From Oryzicola mucosus (GTDB lineage Bacteria > Pseudomonadota > Alphaproteobacteria > Rhizobiales > Rhizobiaceae), in contig NZ_JACVVX010000003.1 in assembly GCF_014534685.1 (NCBI RefSeq), positions 248,001-312,000 of the forward strand: a stretch of 64,000 bases of DNA, given 5' to 3'. Below are positions 36,692-45,497 of this stretch, piece by piece (the stretch's first letter is position 1; each line of letters opens with the position of its first letter). The notes beneath the pieces are model-generated. The model saw only the letters and a list, made by a program, of their open reading frames with translations, made no database searches and had not been told where the DNA came from. The translations under genes were made by a program, and so were the position numbers.

Positions 36692-38620
36692 GTGTCCGTT
36701 CCACGAGTATCGCCAATGCCGACCACGGTATCTAACGAACGCATACGCAATATTTTGTGGATCTTGCAAAATACGGTCATCCGGATGATCGGTGCTGGGT
36801 CCACATTGGAGGCAATTGCCGAGCTTATCTGCCATCAGGTCGAATGGCTGGCGGACGATGACGTCGCATGCTCGATCCTGGCTTTGGACGACAATCGGCA
36901 GCTCCAGACGCTCGCCGCACCCCATCTCCCGGTCGAATACACCCAGGCATTGAATGGGACCGAGATCGGAAACGATGTCGGTGCATGCGGCACGGCAGCC
37001 TATCTTGGCAAGGACATCGTCACGCTTGACCTGAGCACTGACCGGCGATGGGCGAACTATTCCCATTTGATAGCGCTTCTGCCGATGAAAGCCTGCTGGT
37101 CCAGCCCGATTTGCGCCGGCAGCGGCGCTGTGATCGGCACATTCGCGTTCTACTTCCGAAACAATCGCGGTCCATCCGGCTATGAACGTGAACTGGTCGC
37201 ATGCTGCACGCAACTTTGCGCCATCGCCATCGAATACGCACAGACACGCAAGCAGCTGCTGGCGCTTGGCTATGTCGATCCGCTTACCAAGCTCCAGAAT
37301 CGGGCCGCCTTTCACAAAGACCTCGAGCAGCTATGCCTGGGGACTGCGCCTTTCACGCTTCTTCTGCTCGATTTGAACAACCTCAAGGGCACCAATGACA
37401 CCCTCAGCCACACGGCGGGTGATGCGCTGATCTGCGCGGTCGGCGACCGGCTGAAAAAGCTGGGACCTTCTCTTTCGCCGTACAGACTTGGCGGCGACGA
37501 ATTCGGCGTGCTCGCTCCGAAATGCGACAACGACGAAGACATGGCGAAATGTGCGTCAATCATCCTGGAGGCTGTCAACCGACCGGTCGATTTTCAGGGC
37601 CATACGCTGAGCTGCTATGTGACTGTCGGCGGCGTGCGCAGTCAGCCGCCGGTCAGTGCGGAGATGGTTTCCCAGAACGCCGATTTCGCGCTTTATCATG
37701 GCAAGGCAACCCGCCGTGGCGGGTTTGTCCGTTTCGAAGCCGGCATGCGTACCGCCATCACACGACGACTGAGCACGATAGCGCTTGTCGAAGAGGCGCT
37801 TCGCGACGGGCGCGTGCTTCCGTTCTATCAGCCGTTGGTCAAGCTCGAGACCGCGGAGATCGTCGGCCTCGAAGCGCTTGCACGGGTGCGAAATGCCGAC
37901 GGCAGCATCATGGCAGCCGCCGATTTTCACGAGGCATTCGGGGAGCCGCGGGTCGCCCAGATGCTGACGGATGTGATGCTGGACAGTATCGCGGCGGATT
38001 TACGCGTTTGGCTCGACCGTGGAATTCCGTTCCAACATGTCGGTGTCAATGTGACCACCGCCGACTTTCATCGCGGCGACCTCGATACCCGCATCGCAGC
38101 AGCCTTCGGCAAGCAGAACGTTCCGCTCAAGCATATCGTGCTCGAAGTTAACGAAGCCGTCTTCATGGGCGGCACCGGCGACAATACAGTGGCCACATAT
38201 GTCGAAAACCTGCGTAAGAAAGGCATCATCGTCGCTTTGGACGACTTTGGAACCGGCTATGCGTCATTGACCCATCTTTTGGAGTTTCCCGTCGATCTCA
38301 TCAAGATCGACAAAAGCTTCGTTCAGAAACTGCGCAACGATCGCGGCAGCCAGGCGATCGTCAACGCCCTCATCGATATCGCTGAGAAGCTCGGCATGAA
38401 GATTGTCGCCGAAGGCATAGATTCGGAGGATCAGGTCGAGCGGCTGCTCGCCATGGGTTGCAAGCTGGGGCAGGGCTATCACTATTCCCCGCCGGCGCCA
38501 TTTGCCATTGTCACCGAACTTCTCGGTCTGTTCAGCCAGGGCGTGAAAGGGCGAGCCCGGACGACCGAGGATGAAAACCACAATTGGCCTGACCGGACCG
38601 AGATTCCATCACGCCCGTAA
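36692..38620 (+). CDS. GAF-GGDEF-EAL cyclic-di-GMP protein
   Basis: A 642-residue soluble protein. A GAF sensor domain covers about residues 20-180 (ACSILALDDNRQLQTLAAPHLP, GACGTAAYLGKDIVTLDL). The GGDEF domain covers 190-345 with an intact YRLGGDEFGVL, lacking an RxxD inhibitory site. The EAL domain covers 360-615 with VGLEALARVRN, LEVNEAVFM, ALDDFGTGYASL, LIKIDKSFV and GQGYHYSPP. Catalytic residues of both domains appear present, so it could make or degrade cyclic di-GMP depending on the GAF ligand. A GTG at 36692 with GGAG ten bases upstream is used; ATG at 36716 is an alternative. Confidence 0.9.
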   Translation: MSVPRVSPMPTTVSNERIRNILWILQNTVIRMIGAGSTLEAIAELICHQVEWLADDDVACSILALDDNRQLQTLAAPHLPVEYTQALNGTEIGNDVGACGTAAYLGKDIVTLDLSTDRRWANYSHLIALLPMKACWSSPICAGSGAVIGTFAFYFRNNRGPSGYERELVACCTQLCAIAIEYAQTRKQLLALGYVDPLTKLQNRAAFHKDLEQLCLGTAPFTLLLLDLNNLKGTNDTLSHTAGDALICAVGDRLKKLGPSLSPYRLGGDEFGVLAPKCDNDEDMAKCASIILEAVNRPVDFQGHTLSCYVTVGGVRSQPPVSAEMVSQNADFALYHGKATRRGGFVRFEAGMRTAITRRLSTIALVEEALRDGRVLPFYQPLVKLETAEIVGLEALARVRNADGSIMAAADFHEAFGEPRVAQMLTDVMLDSIAADLRVWLDRGIPFQHVGVNVTTADFHRGDLDTRIAAAFGKQNVPLKHIVLEVNEAVFMGGTGDNTVATYVENLRKKGIIVALDDFGTGYASLTHLLEFPVDLIKIDKSFVQKLRNDRGSQAIVNALIDIAEKLGMKIVAEGIDSEDQVERLLAMGCKLGQGYHYSPPAPFAIVTELLGLFSQGVKGRARTTEDENHNWPDRTEIPSRP

Positions 38621-38634
38621 CCTGACCGCGAACG

Positions 38635-40257
38635 CTACTGTTTGGCGAGCAAATCGATCAGCAGGGCGTGCATATCCGACATCGGCCTTGCCCGGGTCTC
38701 GCGCAGAGGCAGCAGTCCTCCGCTGAAGCCGTTTGTCTGAAAACGTTGGATCAGTTCGCTCTCCCTGCTGATGATATGGATCGGGACGTCGCGGGAGGCA
38801 TTCGGCCCGGTGATGATCGAGGCGGGCTGGTGATCGCCGACAACGATGAACAGCGCATCACCGCCGAAGCGGGTGATATAGTCGCCGACAGCGGACAACG
38901 AGTAATCGATCGTCGCGATATAGTGCTGGCGCACCCGCTCCGGATCGGACCATACCACGGCGGGCGGGTCACCGGCGACCGCCTGCGCATTGAAGATCGT
39001 GCCGTCGCCGACATCTTCCCAGCCGACGAGCTGGGGAACCGGGGTCCACGGCGCATGGCTGGAAATCAAGGCTATCTCGGCCATGACGGGTTTTCCTGCT
39101 GCGCGGCTTGGCGATCGCGCAACGCGCTCGAAGGTCGAGAGCGTGTACTGATCCGGCATGGTTATCCAATTGAAAGGCTGTCCGCGATAGCCAAGATCCG
39201 CGGCGGCAAAAACACGGTCATAGCCGTAATACGCCGCCTCTGGCCATGCCATGGTGATGGCCGGCATAATGGCGATACTTTCCCAGCCCGCCGCCGAGAA
39301 CAGGCGATTGAGGCTCGGCCGCTTGCTTCGCATCAGGAGATCGTAGCGGGCCTGGTTTTCGATCCATAGGCCGGACAGGAAGGTGCCATGCGCCAGCCAA
39401 CTCAACCCGCCCACGGTTGGAGCTCCCAGCCAGCCGCTTGCCGCATGCAGCCTGGTTTCCGACAAACGCTGCTCGATGGAGTGAAGACGCGGAAGGGTGG
39501 TCTTGGCATAGCGGGGGTCCTCGACCGCGCTTCTGCCATAAGATTCGATGAAGATCAGGACGACATCGCGGCCGGCGACTGCGCCGAACAAGCCCTGGCC
39601 GTTTGCCGGCCCCGTCTCTTTCACAAGCTCTTCCTCGAAAGCCCGGATGTCGGCTATGGATCGGGAAATGAGATCGAGCCGCGTCGACAAATAGTTCACC
39701 GACCGCGCGTTAACCCGATCTGCAAACGAAAAACCTGCAATAAGGATGACGCTACCAGCTGTAGCGACCAGTCCGAACAACACCCGCAGTTTTCGCCGTG
39801 CAGGTCGTGGTGTCAACGCGAGGCTGCGCAGCGACCAGAACAACCCCGCCGTCACCATCGCGACGAGGAACAGAGCTCCGCCGAATGCCAGTCCCGCCTG
39901 AACGGCGCCCATGCTGCCGGAGAGAACGTTCCACCCGTCAGATGCCATTTTGGCGTCGAGATAAGGATTGAATGGCCTTTGAAAAGCTGCCTGGGTGGCG
40001 ATATCGGCGATCTTGAGGATGAGGGTCAGCAGAAAGGCAGCGGTCAGAACGGCCGCCGCCGCCGGGGCCAGCCGCTGCGGCATCAAAAGCAGGACGAAGA
40101 TGATCAGTGGAAGCTCGAGCGGCAATCGGAGGAAGGCGCGGGGCGTTATGGCATCGGGATGATCCGGCAGGGCCAGTGCCAGAAGACCGAGCATCAGGAA
40201 GAGGATAAGTGCCAGCCATGTCTGCCGAGAGGCTGTTGGGGCGGTCTTATCAGGCAT
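38635..40257 (-). CDS. LtaS-like membrane sulfatase/phosphoglycerol transferase
   Basis: 540 residues: five N-terminal membrane spans (to about 190), then an extracytoplasmic alkaline-phosphatase-fold domain. VVLIFIESYGRS near 235 and FIVVGDHQPAS near 475 are the family's metal-binding segments, and GWLGAPTVGGLSWLAHGTF near 275 is the probable nucleophile region, where the usual threonine context is altered. Relatives transfer phosphoglycerol or phosphoethanolamine to lipids or glycans, or act as sulfatases. Genes nearby for a flippase-like protein and a CDP-alcohol transferase support lipid or glycan decoration at the periplasmic face. Exact chemistry unknown. Confidence 0.75.
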   Translation of the reverse strand: MPDKTAPTASRQTWLALILFLMLGLLALALPDHPDAITPRAFLRLPLELPLIIFVLLLMPQRLAPAAAAVLTAAFLLTLILKIADIATQAAFQRPFNPYLDAKMASDGWNVLSGSMGAVQAGLAFGGALFLVAMVTAGLFWSLRSLALTPRPARRKLRVLFGLVATAGSVILIAGFSFADRVNARSVNYLSTRLDLISRSIADIRAFEEELVKETGPANGQGLFGAVAGRDVVLIFIESYGRSAVEDPRYAKTTLPRLHSIEQRLSETRLHAASGWLGAPTVGGLSWLAHGTFLSGLWIENQARYDLLMRSKRPSLNRLFSAAGWESIAIMPAITMAWPEAAYYGYDRVFAAADLGYRGQPFNWITMPDQYTLSTFERVARSPSRAAGKPVMAEIALISSHAPWTPVPQLVGWEDVGDGTIFNAQAVAGDPPAVVWSDPERVRQHYIATIDYSLSAVGDYITRFGGDALFIVVGDHQPASIITGPNASRDVPIHIISRESELIQRFQTNGFSGGLLPLRETRARPMSDMHALLIDLLAKQ

Positions 40258-40321
40258 ATGGTTTCACGGCACGGAATCGAACTCTGCTACGGCATGCCTT
40301 ACGGCTTACGCACACTCTCAG

Positions 40322-41254
40322 TTGAAAGTTTCGATATTGCCTGGGCTTAGGATCGTCACCGCCGTTGCTTCCATCGCTGTGGTGATCGGCCTGGTGCTCT
40401 TCATCGAGCCGGCCGGGGTGTTCGAAGCCTTCCAAAGCGTGTCGGCCGGCCATGTCGTTCTTGGCCTCGGGTTGGTCCAAGCGCAGATCGTGCTGTCGGC
40501 GGTTCGCTGGCGTTTCACCGCAGCGCGGCTTGGCCAGACGATGTCGCTCTCCCTGGCGATCCGCGAATATTATATTGCGAGCCTGCTCAACCAGACGCTG
40601 CCCGGCGGCATGGCGGGCGATGCGCTGCGCGCCTATCGCGGCCGGACCGAAACGGAAGGGGGATGGAAGCGGCCTGCGCAAGCAGTCGTTTTCGAGCGAC
40701 TGTCCGGCCAATTCGCTTTTTTCGCGCTGACCGCTCTCAGCCTGCTCGCCTGGCCCTTGCTGCTCTCTCCGCAAATGCCCGAAGGCTTCGGCGCCGCTAT
40801 GGGCGTGGCTGCCATGGTCGTTGCAGCGCTTCTGCTGGCCTGGTTGTGGCGCGGCTCGCTGCCGGCTCGTTTCGCCGCGCTGAAACCCGATTTTGCTGTT
40901 GTCTTCTGGCAAGATGGCGCCGCCTTTGTGCAGATCGGCCTCAGTGCGGTGGTCGTTGCCAGCTATGTCACGACGTTTTTCATCGCTTCCGGTGCTGTCG
41001 GCGCGCCCTTGCCGTGGGTAGCCGCCGTAACGGTGGTGCCGCTGTGCCTGCTGGCAATGCTCGTGCCATCCGCGATCGGCGGCTGGGGCACGCGAGAAGC
41101 GGCGGCGGCGGCGCTGTGGCCCATCCTCGGTTTTACGGCCGGGCAGGGGCTCTCGGCGAGCCTGCTCTACGGCGTCATCTCGCTTGCCGGCGCATTGCCA
41201 GGACTTGGTGTGTTGGCATTCGCTGCCTGGCGAGGCGGTATCGGCAGAGCCTGA
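40322..41254 (+). CDS. Flippase-like (LPG synthase TM/UPF0104) membrane protein
   Basis: A 310-residue protein with about eight hydrophobic spans and the UPF0104 pattern: VLSAVRWRFTAARLG near residue 55, YYIASLLNQTLPGGMAGDALRAYRG near 82, and PSAIGGWGTREAAAAALWPILG near 240. These are the signatures of the transmembrane half of lysylphosphatidylglycerol synthase and YbhN, believed to move lipids. The synthase half is absent. The start is a TTG. It is divergent from the LtaS-like gene by 64 nt and ends 5 nt from the convergent CDP-alcohol transferase. Confidence 0.78.
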   Translation: MKVSILPGLRIVTAVASIAVVIGLVLFIEPAGVFEAFQSVSAGHVVLGLGLVQAQIVLSAVRWRFTAARLGQTMSLSLAIREYYIASLLNQTLPGGMAGDALRAYRGRTETEGGWKRPAQAVVFERLSGQFAFFALTALSLLAWPLLLSPQMPEGFGAAMGVAAMVVAALLLAWLWRGSLPARFAALKPDFAVVFWQDGAAFVQIGLSAVVVASYVTTFFIASGAVGAPLPWVAAVTVVPLCLLAMLVPSAIGGWGTREAAAAALWPILGFTAGQGLSASLLYGVISLAGALPGLGVLAFAAWRGGIGRA

Positions 41255-41259
41255 ATGGT

Positions 41260-42030
41260 TCATCGCTTTTTGCCCGGGAGGTGCATCAGAAAACGCACGT
41301 CCATTGCAAAAGAATACGTCAACGCAGCCAGTGCGAAGCCCGCCAGCAAGCTCGAAAACGGCTGGTCTATCCATGGCGCGAGGATTAGGCAGAGAACCCC
41401 CATCTGGATGACGCAGACCAGCTTCCTTCTGAAAGAAGGCAACAACTCGCGGCGCAGCTTTGGAAAAAAATGCTGCGCGGCAACGAACATGTATCGCATC
41501 AACCCGATCAGCAGCACCCACCAGCCGGCCTTTTGCAGGATAAGCGCGGCCGCGGATAGGATCAGGATGAGGAGCGCGTCGATTTCCATATCGAAACGTG
41601 CGCCAAACCCGGTTTCCTCAGCAAATCTGCGCGCGAGATAGCCGTCTATGCCATCGAGAGCGACAGCGACGGAAGCTACGAGAACCAGCAACCATGCAAG
41701 CTGATCACTGCCGCCAAAGGCATCAGCGATAAAAACGACAGCTCCGACGAAGCAGACCATCGCGGTGCGCAAAGCCGTGATCGTATTGGCGTATCCGAAG
41801 CCCCCCTGCACATCGCCCGGTAGGGCCTTTAAAACCACTGCATAGATGAATGCCAACGATATTGCAGCAGCGCTGCCGACACCGAACTCCAGCGGAAAGG
41901 AAATTCCGGCGAGAAGGAACGCTGAGAGAGCAATGAGATAGAGAACCAACAACGTCCGTGCCGCAGTGCCGCGGAGCATCGACCTGGGTCGCATTCGCGA
42001 CGTGCCCCATCTATCCGGTTCGACGACCAT
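41260..42030 (-). CDS. CDP-alcohol phosphatidyltransferase family protein
   Basis: A 256-residue membrane enzyme that swaps CMP on a CDP-linked lipid or alcohol for another alcohol. The complete motif D-x2-DG-x2-AR-x8-G-x3-D-x3-D is present at about residues 122-147 (DGIDGYLARRFAEETG, then G, D and D at the right spacing). Six or more spans surround it. The acceptor alcohol (inositol, glycerol phosphate, choline or other) cannot be told. Convergent with the flippase-like gene and divergent from the dehydrogenase at 42238. Confidence 0.85.
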   Translation of the reverse strand: MVVEPDRWGTSRMRPRSMLRGTAARTLLVLYLIALSAFLLAGISFPLEFGVGSAAAISLAFIYAVVLKALPGDVQGGFGYANTITALRTAMVCFVGAVVFIADAFGGSDQLAWLLVLVASVAVALDGIDGYLARRFAEETGFGARFDMEIDALLILILSAAALILQKAGWWVLLIGLMRYMFVAAQHFFPKLRRELLPSFRRKLVCVIQMGVLCLILAPWIDQPFSSLLAGFALAALTYSFAMDVRFLMHLPGKKR

Positions 42031-42237
42031 TCCGATTCCCCCTTGCAGCCACTGAACTTATTGCGCCGACTTGGCTTTTTCGAGTTCGTTCACGGAGTTG
42101 TGCGCAGGATTTCGTGGCAAAAGGTGACGCAGGCGCGGGGGGCGCCAGGCCCACGCAACGACCATATTTGAGCACTGGAAATCATCAGCCATTCCAATTC
42201 CTTGGCTTGCGCCTAGATTGATGGCAACGGGAGAAAC

Positions 42238-43245
42238 GTGTTGGAAATACCTTTACCGACAGAGGCACGGAGCAGGGACGGGATATCCGCACTGGCGCTG
42301 TGGTTTCCCGCGGCAGGCTCGTGCCAGTTACGCACCGAACTTCTACCGAAGCCCTCGGCGAATGAGGTCGTCGTACGAACGCTGTTCAGCGGCATCAGCC
42401 GTGGCACCGAGAAGCTCGTTTTCGCCGGAAAAGTCCCCGACAGCGAGGCCGAACGGATGCGCGGCCCCAATATGGGCGGGAATTTCTCCTTTCCGGTCAA
42501 ATACGGCTATTCCGCAGTCGGTATCGTTGAGGCAGGGCCTGCCGAGTTCACCGGCAAGACAGTCTTTTGCCTGCATCCGCATCAGGACGTCTTCGTGGTA
42601 GCGGCAGAGATGGTGACGCCGTTGCCACCTGACGTTCCACCGGCTCGCGCCGTTCTCGCCGCGAATATGGAAACGGCTCTGAACATCGTGTGGGACGCCG
42701 GCGTCCTGCCGGGCGACAGGGTCGCCGTTTTCGGCGCTGGCGTCGTCGGTGCTCTCGTTGCCTATATTGCCGCCCGCATCCCGGGAACCGATACAATCCT
42801 GGTGGATACGCAAAAAAAACGGCAGGACTTGGCGACCAGCCTGGACATTGCTTTCGCTCAACCAGACGCGCTCGAAGGCGAATTCGACGTCATGATCAAC
42901 GCTACCGCTTCAGCCGACGCGCTCGCCGCGGCGCTGTCCCACGCTGGTCAGGAAGCACGCATCGTCGAGGCGAGTTGGTACGGCGACAGTTCGGTCCCCA
43001 TTCCCCTGGGAGGGGCGTTCCACTCGCGCAGACTGTCGATCGTCGGTTCGCAGGTGGGCTCCATCCCGCCCGCACGGCGAGCCCGCTGGGACTTTGCTCG
43101 CCGGCTGGCCAAAGCGCTCGACCTGCTGGCCGATCCGGGCCTTGATGCACTGATCTCCGGCGAGACGCCTTTCGCCGATCTTGAGACCGATTATCCCGAC
43201 ATTCTCGCCCGCGCGGATACATTGTGCCACCGCATCCGTTATTGA
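42238..43245 (+). CDS. MDR dehydrogenase lacking zinc ligands (BchC-like)
   Basis: A 335-residue medium-chain dehydrogenase/reductase. The Rossmann motif GDRVAVFGAGVVGALVAYIAAR lies near residue 160. At the catalytic-zinc position (usually Cys-Gly-x-Cys-x-Thr-Asp) it reads LFSGISRGTEKLVF, with no cysteine, as in the BchC-like branch. The structural zinc cysteines are also absent. It therefore likely reduces or oxidises a ring carbonyl or double bond without zinc. The start is GTG at 42238 after GGGAGAAAC. It is first in a four-gene run with a PTPS-like protein, glycosyltransferase and methyltransferase. Confidence 0.82.
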   Translation: MLEIPLPTEARSRDGISALALWFPAAGSCQLRTELLPKPSANEVVVRTLFSGISRGTEKLVFAGKVPDSEAERMRGPNMGGNFSFPVKYGYSAVGIVEAGPAEFTGKTVFCLHPHQDVFVVAAEMVTPLPPDVPPARAVLAANMETALNIVWDAGVLPGDRVAVFGAGVVGALVAYIAARIPGTDTILVDTQKKRQDLATSLDIAFAQPDALEGEFDVMINATASADALAAALSHAGQEARIVEASWYGDSSVPIPLGGAFHSRRLSIVGSQVGSIPPARRARWDFARRLAKALDLLADPGLDALISGETPFADLETDYPDILARADTLCHRIRY

Positions 43246-43264
43246 AGGCACCAAAGGAGATTGC

Positions 43265-43663
43265 ATGTTTGCCGTTGAAGTCCGTGATCACATTATGATC
43301 GCCCACAGTCTGCCGCGCCCTGTCTTCGGTCCCGCCCAAGGCATGCACGGTGCGACATTCGTCGTCGACGCTGCCTTTTTCACGAAAGATTTGGACGATG
43401 ACGGTCTTGCCGTCGATATCGGTCTTGCCACGTCAGTGCTATCCAGCGTTTTAAAGCCGCTCAACTACAAGAACCTGGACGAGGTGGCTGTTTTTGCCGG
43501 CAAAGTCACGACGACCGAAGTTGTTGCAAAGCATATTTTCGACGAGCTCGCTCGCGCCGTTGAGGAAAAGAAGCTTGGCTCGGGAAGCGATCGTATCTGC
43601 AGGATCAAGGTGATGCTGCATGAATCCCACGCCGCGCGTGGCTGGTACGAGGCCGATCTTTGA
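43265..43663 (+). CDS. PTPS/QueD-fold protein with altered active site
   Basis: A 132-residue T-fold protein recognised by IMIAHSLPRPVFGPAQGMHGATFVVDAAFF at the N-terminus, LAVDIGLATSVLSSVLKPLNYKNLDEV near 50-80, TTTEVVAKHIFDEL and a final KVMLHES. True PTPS/QueD enzymes have Cys, then His-Gly-His for zinc, and a catalytic Asp-His (PLDHKNLN). Here the cysteine is missing, HGH is HGA and the Asp-His is Asn-Tyr. The substrate-anchoring glutamates remain. So it probably does not make 6-pyruvoyl- or 6-carboxytetrahydropterin; a different pterin-type reaction or a binding role is likelier. Start at 43265 follows AAAGGAGATTGC. Confidence 0.8.
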   Translation: MFAVEVRDHIMIAHSLPRPVFGPAQGMHGATFVVDAAFFTKDLDDDGLAVDIGLATSVLSSVLKPLNYKNLDEVAVFAGKVTTTEVVAKHIFDELARAVEEKKLGSGSDRICRIKVMLHESHAARGWYEADL

Positions 43664-44703
43664 AGCGCGGCCTCACCTTTGCCTATCCTGGGAAGCTTGA
43701 GCTGAACACAGGCGGTTATGCCTATGACCGCAAGGTGATCGACGGTCTCAGGAACCTGGGGTGGGCGGTAACGCCGCTTGGCCTCGGTGACGGCTTTCCG
43801 GCGCCTCCACAGACTATACGCGCCGAGGCGGAAGCGCGGCTTTCGGCACTCGATGACGGCAGTCTCGTCGTCATCGACGGGTTGGCCTTCGGTGTTCTGG
43901 ATAACTGGGCAGTCGAAGAGGCTGACAGGCTGAAGATCGTTGCTCTTGTCCATCACCCGCTGGCTTTGGAAACAGGACTGTCTCAGGCGGAACAGGCCGA
44001 TCTGAGGGAGCGGGAGAAGCGGGCCTTGCAGGCTGCGCGACTGGTGATCGTGACATCTCCGATGACGGCGCGCGAACTCTCCGCGCATTACGCCGTCCCA
44101 TCCGAAGCCATAACGGTGGCAATCCCAGGCACCGAGCCAGCACCCCGCGCATCCCTTAATGGCAATCCGCCGCTGATTCTCTCTATCGGCACGCTGATTC
44201 CCCGCAAGGGCCACGACGTGTTGCTGGACGCGCTCAAGCTGATCCAGGATATCGAATGGAACGCCCGGATCATCGGCAGTCGCGATCTCGACCCGGCGAC
44301 CGCGAAAGCGCTGGAAGCAAGGGTGAGGGCGCACGGCCTTCAGCATCGGATCACGCTGACGGGAGAATCCATCGACACGCGCGCGGCCCTGGCATCCGCG
44401 GATGTCTTTGCGCTGGCATCCCGTTACGAAGGGTTCGGCATGGTCTTTGCGGAAGCGCTGTCGCAAGGTGTTCCGATTGTCGCCTGCGCCGCAGGCGCGG
44501 TGCCGGAGGTAGTGCCTGCTGAAGCCGGTTTTTTGGTGCCTATCGATGATGTCGAAGCGTTCGCCGGCGCACTCAGACGCCTGCTGACCGACCCTGCCGA
44601 ACACAGCCGCCGCGCCGCCGCGGCACTCGAGGCCGGTACACGTCTGCCGCGCTGGCACGACACGGCCCAGATTATAGCCTCAAGGCTGGCGGATATCGCA
44701 TGA
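43660..44703 (+). CDS. Family 4 glycosyltransferase
   Basis: A 347-residue GT-B retaining transferase. The C-terminal donor domain holds LSIGTLIPRKGHDVLLDAL near residue 175 and SRYEGFGMVFAEALSQGVPIV near 248, the E-x7-E motif. The N-terminal acceptor domain starts FAYPGKLELNTGGYAYDRKVIDGL. No membrane span. The start is a TTG that overlaps the preceding stop as TTGA, and its own stop overlaps the methyltransferase start as ATGA. Co-translation with a PTPS-fold protein suggests transfer of a sugar to a pterin-like or other small acceptor, as in bacterial pterin glycosides; that is inference. Confidence 0.87.
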   Translation: MKRGLTFAYPGKLELNTGGYAYDRKVIDGLRNLGWAVTPLGLGDGFPAPPQTIRAEAEARLSALDDGSLVVIDGLAFGVLDNWAVEEADRLKIVALVHHPLALETGLSQAEQADLREREKRALQAARLVIVTSPMTARELSAHYAVPSEAITVAIPGTEPAPRASLNGNPPLILSIGTLIPRKGHDVLLDALKLIQDIEWNARIIGSRDLDPATAKALEARVRAHGLQHRITLTGESIDTRAALASADVFALASRYEGFGMVFAEALSQGVPIVACAAGAVPEVVPAEAGFLVPIDDVEAFAGALRRLLTDPAEHSRRAAAALEAGTRLPRWHDTAQIIASRLADIA

Positions 44704-45497
44704 GCGGTTTCGACAAGGACTGGCTGGGGCTGCGCGAACCGATAGACCAGGCGGCACGCAGCCCAATGCTCATCTCGAAGCTTTCGCGTCATCTCACTGC
44801 CGTCAAAGGCCCGCCTGCGCTTCTCGATATCGGCTGCGGCACCGGGTCCACCTGGCGGAGTCTTCACGAAGCTTTGCCTGAGGATATCGACTGGCGACTT
44901 CTCGACTACGATCCCGAACTGCTTGCCGAGGCCGAGCGTCAGATCGGCGCCCAGCAGCGTGTGAAGTTTCATCGACACGATCTCAACGATATCGACGGCC
45001 TGCCGCTCCAAGGTGTTGCTGTCGTGACTGCCTCAGCCTTCTTCGATCTCTGCTCGGAGAGCTTCTGCAGACGGTTCGTCGCGCGGCTGCGGGATGTGCG
45101 GTGCGGGCTCTATGCCGCCCTTACCTATGACGGACACATGCAGTGGTCCGAGCCGCACCCGCTCGATCGGACTGTGGTGGAGGATTTCAATCTGCATCAG
45201 CGCTCGGACAAAGGGCTTGGCGCAGCCCTCGGACCTGATGCGACTGCAATGCTCCGCAGCCTGTTCGGAGAAACTGGCTTTCGTGTCGAAGTTGCTGAAA
45301 GCCCGTGGCTGATGGGGCAGGGGCATGCACCAATGCAGGAGGCCTTTCTGCGTGGCTTCGTGCGGCCTCTTACGGAGATAGGATGGTTGTCGACCGCAGA
45401 AATCGAAGAGTGGCTGAGCTATCGCATCGACGCTATCGCCAAGCCCGGAAGCTCATGCGTGGTCGGCCATCTCGACTTGATCGCTCTGCCTGATTGA
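44700..45497 (+). CDS. Class I SAM-dependent methyltransferase
   Basis: A 265-residue methyltransferase. The SAM motif LLDIGCGTGSTWRSLHEAL lies near residue 42, WRLLDYDPELLAEAE follows, and VVTASAFFDLCSE near 105 is motif IV. The C-terminal domain is not one I recognise. Fourth gene of the run that begins at 42238. Its last 45 bases overlap the end of the convergent RibD-type gene, so readthrough of either would be antisense to the other. Confidence 0.85.
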   Translation: MSGFDKDWLGLREPIDQAARSPMLISKLSRHLTAVKGPPALLDIGCGTGSTWRSLHEALPEDIDWRLLDYDPELLAEAERQIGAQQRVKFHRHDLNDIDGLPLQGVAVVTASAFFDLCSESFCRRFVARLRDVRCGLYAALTYDGHMQWSEPHPLDRTVVEDFNLHQRSDKGLGAALGPDATAMLRSLFGETGFRVEVAESPWLMGQGHAPMQEAFLRGFVRPLTEIGWLSTAEIEEWLSYRIDAIAKPGSSCVVGHLDLIALPD

